Shown here piece after piece: positions 26,879 to 38,828 of a DNA stretch of 64,000 bases. The translations under genes were made by a program, and so were the position numbers. The stretch is taken from positions 2,389,849-2,453,848 of the forward strand of contig PTEX01000060.1 in assembly GCA_003342815.1 (NCBI GenBank), read 5' to 3'. Each line of letters opens with the position of its first letter. The stretch's first letter is position 1. The notes below the pieces were generated by a model. It was not told where the DNA came from and made no database searches. It saw nothing but the letters and a program-made list of their open reading frames with translations. The DNA comes from Eudromia elegans. Its lineage: Eukaryota > Chordata > Aves > Tinamiformes > Tinamidae.

Positions 26879-28157
26879 AGACATACGTTCCTGCCAAATT
26901 TCTCCTCACGTTAACTCCATCCTTTCCTTGTATCCCCCTCATTTTCTTCCCACAACACCACCCCACTTCCCATCCACCCAGGTCTTTCACCACAATCAAT
27001 TTTAACCACACATCTTAGTTTTCACTTGTGTTTCACTGCTTATTTTTCTTCCTACCTTTCTCACCTTATTTTCTGAGCCTCTATTTTTCCGCTCCCTAAA
27101 TCCCTCTCTGACTGGAGCAGTTTCCTACCCCTCTTCCTTCCAGGGCACTCAGGAGACCAGTTTCCAGCAACACTGCTCTGTGTTTCCACCCAGCTGCCTG
27201 ATGCTTGACCCTTATATTGCTAAACCTGTGACCTTCAAAATCAACTTAATACTAACATTTCCAACTGTGCACAGATAAAAACAGACAGTCATAGTACAAA
27301 ACAAAGAAAATCACTGATACAATCATGCAGTCTGCATTTCAAACACAACAAGCAGAGAAACTTCTTTTGTTTCTCTGCTAAAGGAAATGAACATACATTC
27401 TAGTTCAGCATATGGAAGAACAACTTTCTGGCATAACATTTTTGTGACAACATCGAATTCCCAAAAATTTGTATTTCTTATTGCTTTGATCATATTGGGT
27501 CTAGACAATATTAGTCTCTTCCTGTCTGGTACTCTCTTTGTACTAAAGGCAGCCATTCATCCTGCATGTAACTTGGTCTTCTCACCACAACCACCTTATT
27601 CAATGACATGATTTCTTCAGCTCCAGAAGCCCAAACCTAAGTGTTGAGCTGCTCACGGTGAACGGCATCTTAACTGTTTGCAACAGCTGTATTTCTTATT
27701 TATGGGCACTCATATATTAATATCATCACCTTTTCGGATAGAAATAACTTGAGGGGTTGCATTTCACTTTCACCTTTGTTGGAATTTGGGATTTCCTTTT
27801 GATCTCAAATGATCTGTGAAGGATCATCTTGTACGTTCATCACTTGGGATTTTAGAAATTTCTCAACTTTAACATGTGCCTTTTAAAATAGCACTTTAAA
27901 TGCTCTATGTTTCTGTCTGGTCTCTGGGCAGGACTTTTGCAACTCTGCTCCTTGCCATCACAGAAGGCCACTTCTCAGACCACAATTGGTTAAAAGCTCC
28001 CAAGCCAACATTCTCAGCGTTAGAGCTCTAGAGTATTAACTTACTTCTCAAAAATGTTGTCTTCCAGTGAGCTCAGATGTTGATATTAGATTCTGCATAT
28101 CAAAAATAAGACCCTACAGATCCGTCACTGCTATGTTTAATTCCAGTTCTAATTCAT

Positions 28158-28173
28158 AAAAAAAAAAAAAAAA
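28158..28173 (+). repeat. Poly(A) run, 16 bases
   Basis: Pure A on the plus strand in intron 4, with no attached element seen. Confidence 0.95.
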
Positions 28174-29123
28174 GCACATTTCTGCAGCAGCCTCAGTTTA
28201 TCAGAAAGCCAGTTTAAGAAAGCATTTTTTTCCATACATTGTAAAAAAGCTTGTTTTAACCTATCATTTGATTATGCAAGCAGTACAAAAATGCAACCGG
28301 GGAGCTCAGCCTTGCACAAATAACATGATCATTGCCTTCACAGTAGTCAGGACACCTAGTTATAGGTTTTTGGTAAGCACTAGAGTAAAATCCATACAGA
28401 CATCACCTTTTGGAGCAAGAGCAGGGCTTAGACTCAGGTTTTAACATTCTGCTGCACTTTAGCAAAATACGAAATGTACAGACGGAACAAGCTTTGTTCA
28501 AAGAACTTATCAACAGACATTGACACTAGTTTTATAGGGAGCAAGACAAGCAGTGCAATGTTGCCTTTCATTCCCATTCTGTATTTTCATTACAGAGCAG
28601 TTAACTTAATTCAGATACTCTAGGTTTAAAATCTACATACTATCAATCAAAAGGATTTATCAGCTTCTCAAATTACAAAAAAAAAAAATGTTTAGGAAAG
28701 TCTTAGAAAGTAAAAAGTCCCGAAGTAGGCTATGAAATAAAGCCAGTACCTACACAAATATTTAAAAAAATAGAAGCACCAAAATAAATTTTAAGGTGAA
28801 AATTAGTTTCTTTACTTTTGAGGTCTATAAGCTATAGTCATGAGTGTCTGTAATGACAGACAATATATGAACGCAGAATGAACCAAGAAACAGTTCCTGG
28901 CTAAAAGAAATTATTAAATCCTAGAATCTGAGAGAACAATTTTAACTGGTATTGCAGATGCTTACAGGGAGATTCCACAGTGTCCACCTGTTTGCATGCA
29001 TAAAATATCACCTCCAAAATCCTCCTCCTTTCCCAAATCCCTCAGACTGCAGTGGTCACCAAAATGACCTTACAAGGATGGAAGTGAAGGTATGAACTTT
29101 GTCTCCAGTGCCATTACCTTACT

Positions 29124-29179
29124 CCCTACTGCAATTCATTGCTCTGCTATCTACCCCCTACTGTAATTCATTGCTCTGC
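29124..29179. repeat. 24-base direct repeat at 32-base spacing
   Basis: Both copies begin CCCTACTG and end AATTCATTGCTCTGC, and differ at one base (C or T). The second follows after 8 bases. A local duplication about 650 bases from exon 4, in intron 4. Confidence 0.93.
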
Positions 29180-29827
29180 ACCATCACCTTTACTCACGAA
29201 GCTTGAAGGAGGCAGCTCTCAGTTTCTATTGTTCTACTAGGACCCCAATAAGTTCATACTGTATTTCAGACCGCAGGCACATTAAGATAATTCTTTTGGA
29301 ATAATAATTCCTCAAAAAGTATGACCATGTAACGTAAGCAACATATATTCTGAAAATGGTAATGGAGAAAGCGCTGCATATACAAATTCACTACTCATTT
29401 ATTTGAAAGAGATTGTAAGAAATATGTCAAAATTTGTAAATCTATATATCCACATGATAAAAAAAAAGTTTGCAAGCACAGCATCTGAAATCAGTTGGGA
29501 AAAAAATAACTACGAAATTAAAGCATACAGGCGTTGGATACTCAGCCATGAAGCAATATGCTAGTGCAATTCTGAGGAGACAAAAAACATCCACTTTCTT
29601 GGGGCTGTGAGCACATGCAGTGAACTGCACTTCTTCATTTGCTCTGAAGCTACTTCTATTGTCAAAATTTGCTCATAAGATAATTCTAGTCACCAAATTA
29701 TACAGTTCTTAAAGAAAAATTCCGGCAGGATTAAAAAGGCAGTAAATCTCAGTATCAACCCATTTTAACAAGATATATTTGCAGTGATCTTGTATATGTT
29801 TTATCCTTGAAATAAAGGACCGCTTAC

Positions 29828-29861
29828 CTGATTGGCCATGTAAATTGTCAGCAGACCCCTC
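29828..29861 (-). CDS. TMEM135: TMEM135 coding exon 4, a 34-nt micro-exon (residues 121-132)
   Basis: This tiny exon encodes RGLLTIYMANQ after finishing the split arginine codon from exon 3. Human reads RGLLTIYMANL, so only the last residue differs. The acceptor ends TTTATAG and the donor is CAG|GTAAGC, a strong consensus. At 34 nt it is easily missed by gene finders. Its length is not a multiple of three, so loss from the mRNA would shift the frame. The final CAG reads as Gln and meets the Ala codon that opens exon 5 in phase 0. It is isolated between introns of 14.0 and 24.6 kb. Confidence 0.95.
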
Positions 29862-31029
29862 CTATAAACAGAAATGATAGAGTTAGTAACTGAATTAAAC
29901 ATTTCTTGCATACTGAAGGGACATTATAAGCATCAGAGTATTGTATTAAAGAGGAGAGTTTAAGAAATGGTTCATTGATGGAAGATGAATCATTACTATC
30001 CTGTAATAGATAATCTAAGTACGAAACCAAAATAGCACCTTGATAGCACAGTACCCAAAGCAGCAAAGGCCTGCAGGAACAAACTATATATAGTAACATG
30101 TCAGTGCACATGAGCCGGGCAGTCGGCACAGAGGGGTAAAGCACCCTGAATGACACAGACTTACCACGAAATAAAAACCCACACACAGACTGCTGCGAGC
30201 CAACAGCTTCAGCACTCTCAGCTGAAAACACTCTCCATGGTAAGACAAGCACAGCAACACTGGCTATGGGTTACACCGGGTTGTGAACATGCAGAAGTTG
30301 CTGCTGTGCAGGCTTTGAATTTGTGTAAGTACATGTAATTCAGGGTGCCTTACCCGTCCCGCTAGCATTGTGATGTAGAAAGGAGTAGAAAGTGCTTTCT
30401 ACTAAAAGCCTTGAACAGGTATATTTGTAGTACTTTATAGCATGTAGTATTTTTATACTATTATATGATGGATCATTCCAGGTTTGTTCTGCTTCAGCAC
30501 AAGACTCTACATTTCTTAATTTATAAGCACTTAGGACAAGTGTATATTAACAGAACTTATCTTGCAATCAGTTCAATCCGACAAGCAAGCAAAACAAAAG
30601 CAGGGGCACTAGGAAATAGCAGGTTTCCTACTGTGTAGTTCCCAGGCATCAATCAGACATCTCCCCTTCCTCTCTTATTAGCATCCTACTGTAAAACACA
30701 CACACTGGAGAAGCTACACCAGCTGCTGAAAGACAGGATAGACAGATACATCTTTATAACGTGTATATTTACAGTTATTTTGTGTGTTGCATAACGTGAT
30801 CGTTATCTATACACACATTTTATTTGCACACGGACTGTTACAGCCTCCCACGTGGGTTGCACCATGTTGTACGTACTAAAAATGCACATTGGGAACTTGC
30901 TCTAACAAAGTTTTAGCTGAGCGCGACTGAAATAAGAGCTGAGCATTAAAACGTGATCTGCCAACTGCAAAGACAAAGAAAGGAAAAGGGGCTAGAGAAG
31001 AGGAAGGAAAAAAAGTGGGAGCTACAATA

Positions 31030-31200
31030 CAGCTGCAGCGAGAGCGATATGAGAAGTCGTCAGGAGGGAAAAGGTTCAGACATGCGGCGTGCACAAGGAA
31101 GCAGCTTCCGGAGCTGGAAACGCGGAGCGCAGCCCGCTGACATCATCCCCGAGAGGCTGCAGCCGGGCTGCGCGCTCGCTGCTCCGCGACGCCCTGTCTG
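31030..31200. other. CpG-rich islet inside intron 3
   Basis: About 18 CpGs in 160 bases, including GCTGCGCGCTCGCTGCTCCG at 31166-31185, and an ATF/AP-1-like TGACATCA at 31138-31145. It stands about 1.2 kb upstream of exon 4 in transcript order. A transcript starting here on the minus strand would lack exons 1-3. No TATA box, start codon context or splice donor gives real support, so promoter, enhancer and chance GC block remain open. Confidence 0.6.
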
Positions 31201-32484
31201 ACACACTAGCAGCTTGTTTTCTCCAAACCCATTGCAGGACAGGCTTAAAGAGAGGAAAAGGGCTCTAACTGCCCCCTTGCCGATGTGGGCCAGCAAGGGA
31301 ACCTCACTGTGAGCTCGACTGTTTAAGAAAGCGGGTGGAAGTTCAGAAAACGCTGCACTGTTTTGTAACAACTGACAGAAAACAGGATAGAAAGAGGGAG
31401 CTCGTCCAAACAACAGGGTCACTGATACAACTCAAGGGCTGCATTAAACCTGCAGCTGGTAAATAAGAGCATAACAGAGAAATAGCAGTACAACAAGAAG
31501 CGATGAAATAACAAGAGATAATCACTCAAACACATATAATTACTTGCTTTGGGGATCTTTACCAATCCTGAGAGAGGCTCACATTTCAGGCAGCAGCCCA
31601 CGTGCCCCGTCCACGTGCCCAGCGCTGGAAATTAACCAGGGGTGCATCTGCATCAGGTGGCGGTGTGAGCAGGGACGGGCAGGCAGGGTCACCATGGTAA
31701 AGACCAAGGTAACGCACACAAATCCCTACCAGGTTTACTGCTCCATACTTTCTCCTCTTTGCCCTGTGCCCGTTTCTTTCAGAAGCGACTCCAAGATTTT
31801 CATCTCAGCACAACCACACCAGGCCATAATATCCTGAAAAAGGCCATAGGGGAAGAAAGTTGCTCCCAAATCTTGCCTGCCACCTATTTGGCTGCCAGCA
31901 TCTCCCACATCCTGCTCAGTTTGTAATGACAGATGCAAACTTTCATTTGGGAAAGAAAAAGGGAAGTTTAGGCACAATTCCTGAAAGGTTGGCAGATACT
32001 AAGCTACAACAGGGAAGCAGATCAGCATCCCGAAGAGCTGCACTTGCAGAGGGGAGATGCAAGGATGGCAGCTCAAAGGTTTTTCATAAATAAAGTCATG
32101 TTTTGGGTTTTGTTGTTGTTGCTTTTTTAAACAAGTCCAGTATCTTCTACCTGTATCCAAAGTATCCAAATGCTGTAGTGTTTACCTCTTTTCCATCTGT
32201 TTGTCTTTTCTTGTATGTCAGAGGACATGTCTCAAATTCCTTAACAAAGGGCACGTCAGCTGTTAAAGTGCAATTCTAACCCTCTGGATTCACTTTTTCT
32301 ATTTCAATTGGAAGTTCCCTCGTTCATTTACACCTTCCTCCAAGAAAGGTTTCACATGATAACACTCTGACAATTTGGTGATACGCCAACCAAGATCTGA
32401 AAGGAACAGCTCTCAAACTATGGCCTATAAACATGTTCTTGGGATTGTACTGCCCAGGGAAAACAGTTTGAGACAACTTTGTTT

Positions 32485-32503
32485 AAAAAAAAAAAAAAAA
32501 AAA
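32485..32503 (+). repeat. Poly(A) run, 19 bases
   Basis: Pure A on the plus strand, about 50 bases left of the CR1 fragment at 32551. CR1 does not end in poly(A), so they are probably unrelated. Confidence 0.95.
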
Positions 32504-32550
32504 GGCAAAATAAGGGTAAATTTAAGAAGGATAGTAGCATAAAAACAGCA

Positions 32551-32745
32551 AGGAGGCCCAACGCTGCACGCTGGCTCTATTAACAGAGCTGTAGGCAGGA
32601 GGTCAGGGGAAGTGATTAATCCCCTTTACTCGGCACTCCTTAGACCACATGTGGAAAACCACATCCAGGCTTGGCTCCACAGTGCAAGGAAGCTGCGGAT
32701 GAGCTGGAGCGAGGTCAGAGGCCACCAGGACCTGCCCCACGAGGA
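32551..32745 (+). mobile_element. CR1 LINE fragment, internal part of the 3' region, diverged
   Basis: The signature CCCCTTTACTCGGCACTC, then CCACATCCAGGCTTGGCTCC, then GAGCTGGAGCGAGGTCAGAG with GGCCACCAGG matches the CR1 block that normally reads CTACTCGGCACTGGTGAGGC and onwards. Plus orientation, antisense to TMEM135. It lacks the 3' terminal repeats. The following 32746-32900 may be further eroded CR1, but I could not align it. Confidence 0.8.
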
Positions 32746-33428
32746 CAGGAGCCCCCGGGGCTCTGACTGAGGAGCACAGTGGAAGGCGGAGAAACAACCA
32801 CCAGGCGCCAACAGATGGGAGAGCTTCACTTGATGTGAGGCAACGTGACGGACAGCCAAGCTCTGGAGGTCCTCATAGAGCTCCCTGGACAAGGCCTTGA
32901 GCAGCCCGCAGTGATACTATGGACAGAAAAGGTGAAACGCCCCTTCAAAACACTACCATGTGCTTCCACCACACTTATTTTCATGCTACTTACCTTATTT
33001 TGCATCCTACTTCTATTCAAAATCTGCACGGACACCAGCACTGCCTGCATCTTTGCATCCACATGGTATTTTATTTAACATTTTACATTTGAATGATGGC
33101 AATTGGGTCAAACTAACCGTGGCATTTCAAAATACTTTCTTCTGGAGTCAAAAACACACTTAAATGTGTTAGACGACCTCTACAAAAAGTATCACTGGTA
33201 GAAATGAAGTGCCCCAAGTCCCTAGTGGATTGCACAAACAAGTAGCCAATCCAGACTTGAAGTGGGAACAGGAAATAATTAAAAATCAGATTAAACATTT
33301 ATTGCCCGTTGATTAAACAACAGTACCTCAAAATCTAACCAATCAGTAAGATGAATCTTAATTAATCTTCCCGGAGCTGAGATATTTCTATTTTGAAATA
33401 AACGCTGCAAAATCTGCAAGCAGGTTTG

Positions 33429-33520
33429 ACCGAGGCCACCGTGCGCGTGCGGTAAAACCCAACGCGCTTCAGCAGAAGGGGTGACACCTGCACGAGCACA
33501 AGGCAGCGCCGGGGCACCGG
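33429..33520. other. Small CpG cluster in intron 3
   Basis: Around 11 CpGs in 92 bases (for example CCACCGTGCGCGTGCGGTAA), with another few at 34190-34260. Weaker than the islet at 31.1 kb. Function unknown. Confidence 0.45.
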
Positions 33521-36500
33521 CTGCTCAGGACTGGTTTCTGGCTTACCAAAACTCAACACCTTTCACCCTCAGAAGCAGTGAGGGCTCTCTGGCTCTCCAA
33601 AAGCAAACCACAGCAAACAGTAATTTTAAAAACCACAAGCAAGGTGTGTTTTTCCTACTCGCTGCCCTAGTACTTCTTGGAGATCAGTGGTGGTTTTTTT
33701 TATTAAACGTCCTTGCTCTCTATTTATTTATCCTGATTATTTATGGTTTACCTTAAACACAGTTATGGTTTCCCTTAAACAGAGAGCAATTACTGAGCTA
33801 AGACAACACCTTTGCCTGCAGGTAGGATGAACCTTAAAACATGCTGATGCTAACAGTGTTTTACACCAGTCAATCATATTTATTTGCTTTACTCTGAAGT
33901 TTAGGATACTTTAAACAGCATTTGTATGGAAGACAGCACTACAGAACTTTTCCAACAGAAAGCAAAATATATCATATCAAACCATAAAGCATATTTATCA
34001 TCTATTCTCTCTCTCAACAGCCACAGAAGAGAGGTAAAAAGCTGTGGTTTTTAAATCTATTTACCTCTCTATATTCACTCCTCTGTTTGAATTTTCTCGT
34101 CTTCTTTCGTGCTTTTTATGATCATGTTTCTCAGTCAAAACTAATAGGTGGCCAAGTCCCAAAGGCCAGGAAAGGGCTGCACCAAGGCGAACACAACCCG
34201 CGCGCCCCCAGTGAACAGGCACCTTTAGCTGGCCAAGCAGCTCCAAGGTGTCGGCCGCAGCCACAAGCCATTCAAATCACATGAGGGAGAGAGGAAAAGG
34301 TGCAAACAGTAGGGCCATTCTATCCAGAGCCCATAAACTCGCTACCGCTGCTGCCGACCCGGCAGCGGGGATGGCTGCAAGCAACACAACGGTGGAGAGA
34401 GCAGCATCTTCCCGTCTGAAAGGAAGAGAATAGGTTCTCTGTTCAAGCAGCCCTCCCTGGCAGCTGATGTTTCTCCCCACACAAGCTGCATTTTGCAGTT
34501 GAAGAGGGAAAACAAACAAAGCTACTAAGACGAGTACAGTGCCAGCTGTGCCAGAAAGCCTCCTAAGCAAAGGCCCAGTCCTAAAGGCCACCTTCCTATG
34601 TTCCCACTCCTACGTTTCAAACTTATTTTTCTTGGGATCTGTGTGACCAGATTTGAATGACATATGGCTTAACACAGTGAAGATTTTTTTTATTCTGAAA
34701 AACTAGCTATTTGGTCAGTTTCCTACAAATTCAAATTTTAATCTTATACATAAACAGTAAATATGGCACATTTATTGGCTCTGCTCCATATTCAAGTAGT
34801 TATCACCTTGGTTTATTTGGAAATCATTTTTCTTATTCCCTAAACATTTCAGAAATGCTCATATAGAAGTACTTGCAAAGAAGCAGTAGGTTCAAAGGCA
34901 ACTATGGAGAGCAAGTTGACCTCTTGGTAGAAAAAAAGACAGCTTCTGTCATCCTGATTTACTATAGTAAAACATGAAAACATTATTTTTTAAAAAGGGA
35001 AGAAAGGAGGAGTTAACTCTGGCTTTAATTTCTGAACATAAACTAAGAAGCTAACATAATAGCTTGTAATGGCTCCCCAGACAGGATTTGTGGTCTGCAA
35101 AAACAGGAAGAATTCCCCCCTCAAACACACTGTAAAACACACCACTTTATAACTCGCAGAACTAAGTCAAACACACAAATCACAGGTTTCTCTCTCTCAA
35201 AAAAAAAAAAAGAAAGGGCAGAATTAAGGGGTTTTTCCTCTGTTCTGTAGCAGCTTGACACCAAAAGTTAACCAAGTATAGATCTGAGGCTGCGATTGCA
35301 TCCCTGTAATAACAGAAGTGCTGCAGATTATGTTGAGGGTATCGTTAATCTCTCACACCCACCAATTTCCTCCTGACAGCTGGCGGCCAGCAGTGAAATC
35401 CTGGTGCACAAGTTCACTTAAAATCAGCAGGAACAGATAAGCTTTCAAAATACTACAGAAAATTATGAAAACAGAGCTAAGCAATGAGTCTTCAAAAGAC
35501 GAAAACGATCAGCTTTTGAGCTTAGTGAATACTCGTAGCAAGTCTTTCACACAAAGATAATGTGCCAGCTCAAACCTTCAGGTCAAAAGACACGTTTTAA
35601 GGATCCACAGTCTACTTTTTTTATTTAAAAATCTCAATTTTGCTTTTTTTTGCTTTTTTTGTTTAAAAAGACATTTCATGGTTTGGGAAAATAGGAAAGT
35701 GAGGCTGCTTAAAATTAAATACTTGCTTTGAACATGCTAGATGTTAAACAAATTGTGTCTTTTTTTTCTTCCAGACACTCAGATTTTGTTATTCCTCCAT
35801 TAAACTCTACACAATCTATGATTTGAACACATGCCAAATAAAGGGTATGAGAAAAATAGGAAGGGACAGAAGCCAAAAAGAAAATATGTTTATAGTAATA
35901 CATCCCATTTAAATTAGCACCAATAATTCTTACCAAGTTTTCAGCTAGCAGACCACAAGATAACATATAAAGTTTAGAGTATAAAACAGTTCAAAAATTA
36001 ATTTTATACAGATTTTCTTTCACTATTCCTTTCCTCCTCCTCTCCCACTTCTTTAGTGTCTATAGAGCTGGAGTCAAAACAAAGACTGACCTTCAGAGGG
36101 AAAACAAACCTCTTCATCAGAGTATGATTTAACTTCACAAGATTTCTTGAGAGACAAAAATTCAGATTAGTCTCATAAAAGGAATGACAAGATGATAACG
36201 GAAGATAACAAATCTCCAGAAAATAAATGAAAGATTTCAAGTGATTTTTTTTTTCCAAATATGAGTATTACCAGGTATGGAAGGCATTAGACAGGACCAA
36301 AAATATCCTCAAAAAAAAATTCTTTGGACTGTTGACAGTAATAGCAAATCATTATCATCGGCTCAGTCAAACAAACAGAAAACATCCCATTTTTAACCTG
36401 GGCACCCTGTCAGTCACATGCATACAACATAGGCTGCTTGGCCTCTCTATCACAGAGGTTGAAAAATGCAATCACTTTTCAAGCAAAACTGTTCAGGGAT

Positions 36501-38520
36501 CCTCAGCAAGGGAGGGTAATCACTTCTGTGTATTTTGTCCCAGCAGTCACCATAGTATCACTATAAATAGAGACCCTAGGAGAATGAACCACATAAAACT
36601 TCATAAAAATACCTGAAGCAACAAATACTGTTTGCTGAACATTGAATAATCTAAAAGAAAACACAAAAGAAATCATTGACCAACAACATAGCCGAAGTAC
36701 GAACCACACCACAGAGTCTGGGCAGAACGGTGCGACTGGAAGTTTAAGCAGCCAGAAGATGTTTTGCCACCAGAGTTTTCAAACTGTTCAACCTTTTACC
36801 AAGGCAGGACCCATCTGGATTACAAGGACAAATACCAGCCAAACTCATAACAGTGTTCGTCCTCCTTTCTCCAGGATCTGCTTTCCCTGCTTTCCCTACG
36901 GGCTGCTTTAATACTATACATTTACATTATTGAGACGTTCCAACCCGGAATGGAGGTCATCTGATCCGAAGAGACAGTCTGCAATTCATGGGAGTTAAAG
37001 GAAACTGAATATGTCTGCTGCCTGGGAGAAAGGGAGCAGGATCTCTGACCACAGGGCACCTCAGGCATCTTCACCACAGAAACCCCTTGCATGGCTGGAC
37101 ACAGAGGGTCACAGCCCAGAGGAAAAGGCTCCTCAGCAGAATGAGGCTCTAGGTACAAGTCACCACAGCTAATTCCTAGGGGTGTTATGAAATTAAAAAA
37201 GGCTCATTATTCATACATTTTATTCCCTAACAGAAACAGGATATATGTGCACTTCATATGGCAGAAAAAAGTTCCCAAGCACCTCTCATCTGAACTACTT
37301 AAAAGACAATATCCCAAGAGCAGAGCTGAGGAACCCGTGAGAGAAAGTTCCCTCAAAAGACCATCGGCCACCGTAGCAGGAGCACAGCAGGCCTGGATGT
37401 TCCCTCCCAAGTGAACATCAAGCGTTTCCTTGCTGCATCAGCCAGCACTGCTGTCCATTCACCCGAGCAGCACTTGCAGTTTGTCTCTTACTAACAAAAT
37501 ATCTGTTATTCCCCGCACTTCGGGAGCTACACATTATGTCTAAGCAACCAGGCATAGAAGATCAGTGCAGAAGACGGTGTTGACTTAAGCCAAGGGAGTC
37601 CAAACGAGTGTCTCCTGCTTGCTAGTGTTGAGCATGCAGAGCAGAGCAGCTAGTTCAGCGCCTGTGCTGTTATAATCCATGTCCATCTTGGAGAGGCGTT
37701 TAGTCTTCAACAGTATTCTGTATTTTAATATTTTATCCGGAGGCATCTTGACATCTTTCAAGTAAGGGCATCTGCCTGACCTACCACAAACACCCTTCTC
37801 CTTGGCCACGGGTCTGCTCCATAAGGCAGCCGCAGTCTTAGGGCATCGTGGCAATAAGTGACAGGCAAGCAGCACAAATTAGGGGCAATAGTGCAGATAA
37901 CCCAGCTGTGTTGGTTATCTGGCGTGTATGTTTTGTCAAACTCCTCTATCACATTTTTCATTGTGCAACTCAGATACAGGATTTATATTGGTCCCTATCT
38001 TCTCATTCCTTCATCCTAATGGTGGACATTAGCAACCAAATATACATATGAATCCTTCAGCCTGCTCCAGGCTTCCAGGAAAAGGGGCCCCCATGGTCAA
38101 TTATTTTTTTTCCTTACTTAAATGAATGCAGACGATGATTATTTTTGCTTTTAATAAGTTGAAAAATGAGACAATAAAATTTAACCAAAAAAGTTTCATT
38201 TGTGTAAAGTCCCAGAAGATAAGCAAATTTCAAAACCATTAGCCAAGAAGTTACAAAAATTAAAAACTCAGGAGAGCGATTAAGTACAACGCTATAGAGC
38301 ACATTAAGAACACCAGAATACTCAGACCAGAGATTAGCAATCAAAGTTACAATTATTTCATTACAACTTAATTTGTACAAAGTTTAAATGCTCTGGAATT
38401 CTTTCCCTCCATAAAATTGGTCTACAGTAGCCACTGGTTTCTTGTTCACTTCTGCACCATATGCAAGAGAGATTTGTGAGCAGTGAGAGTGAAATTCAGT
38501 CTAGTTGTAAGGAAAGTGAA

Positions 38521-38645
38521 GCATTCAAAGCCTGCCTGGCTGTCACCCTGTGCCTCATGCTCTGGGTGTCCCTGCTGGAGCAGGGGGGTTGGACTAGATG
38601 ATCTCTAGATGTCCCTTCCAACCTCAACTCTTCTGTGATTCTGGG
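38521..38645 (+). mobile_element. CR1 LINE 3' end
   Basis: Sense-oriented CR1 tail: GGGTGTCCCTGCTGGAGCAG, GGGGTTGGACTAGATGATCT, CCCTTCCAACCTCAAC and the terminal TTCTGTGATTCTGGGA. 5'-truncated; antisense to TMEM135. Same subfamily wording as 58230 and 16377. Confidence 0.93.
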
Positions 38646-38747
38646 ATTTCTCCTCCGTGTAATACCTAAGAGAATCCCAGGTTCTCAGCTTGAGGTCTAT
38701 TTGTTGTGTTGATTTAACTCAACAAGTCATCAAATTGATTGTACATT

Positions 38748-38828
38748 GATCCTGCTTGAGCAGGTGGGTTGGACTAGACCATCTCCAAAGGTACCTTCCA
38801 ATCCCAACCATTCTGCAATTCTGTGAAA
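38748..38828 (+). mobile_element. Second CR1 LINE 3' end, in tandem with the first
   Basis: CCTGCTTGAGCAGGTGGGTT, GGACTAGACCATCTCC, CCTTCCAATCCCAACCATTC and the terminal TGCAATTCTGTGAAA are a CR1 tail. It lies about 100 bases beyond the previous copy in the same orientation. Its wording (CTTGAGCAGG rather than CTGGAGCAGG) suggests another subfamily and hence an independent insertion. Confidence 0.88.

Larger units (their letters stand above)
5210..29827 (-). other. TMEM135: TMEM135 intron 4 (24.6 kb)
   Basis: Bounded by CAG|GTAAGC and TGATGCAG. Recognisable contents are CR1 fragments at 7582-7665, 15306-15376 and 16377-16685, one copy of the exon-5-flanking duplication at 6354-6540, a CpG-rich islet at 11990-12190, an AT/CA microsatellite at 26806-26878, small tandem repeats at 7413-7452 and 29124-29179, and poly(A) runs at 11894-11916 and 28158-28173. 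The remainder is AT-rich unique sequence without a recognisable gene. 23391-23445 has a cluster of POU/homeodomain-like motifs. Confidence 0.9.
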
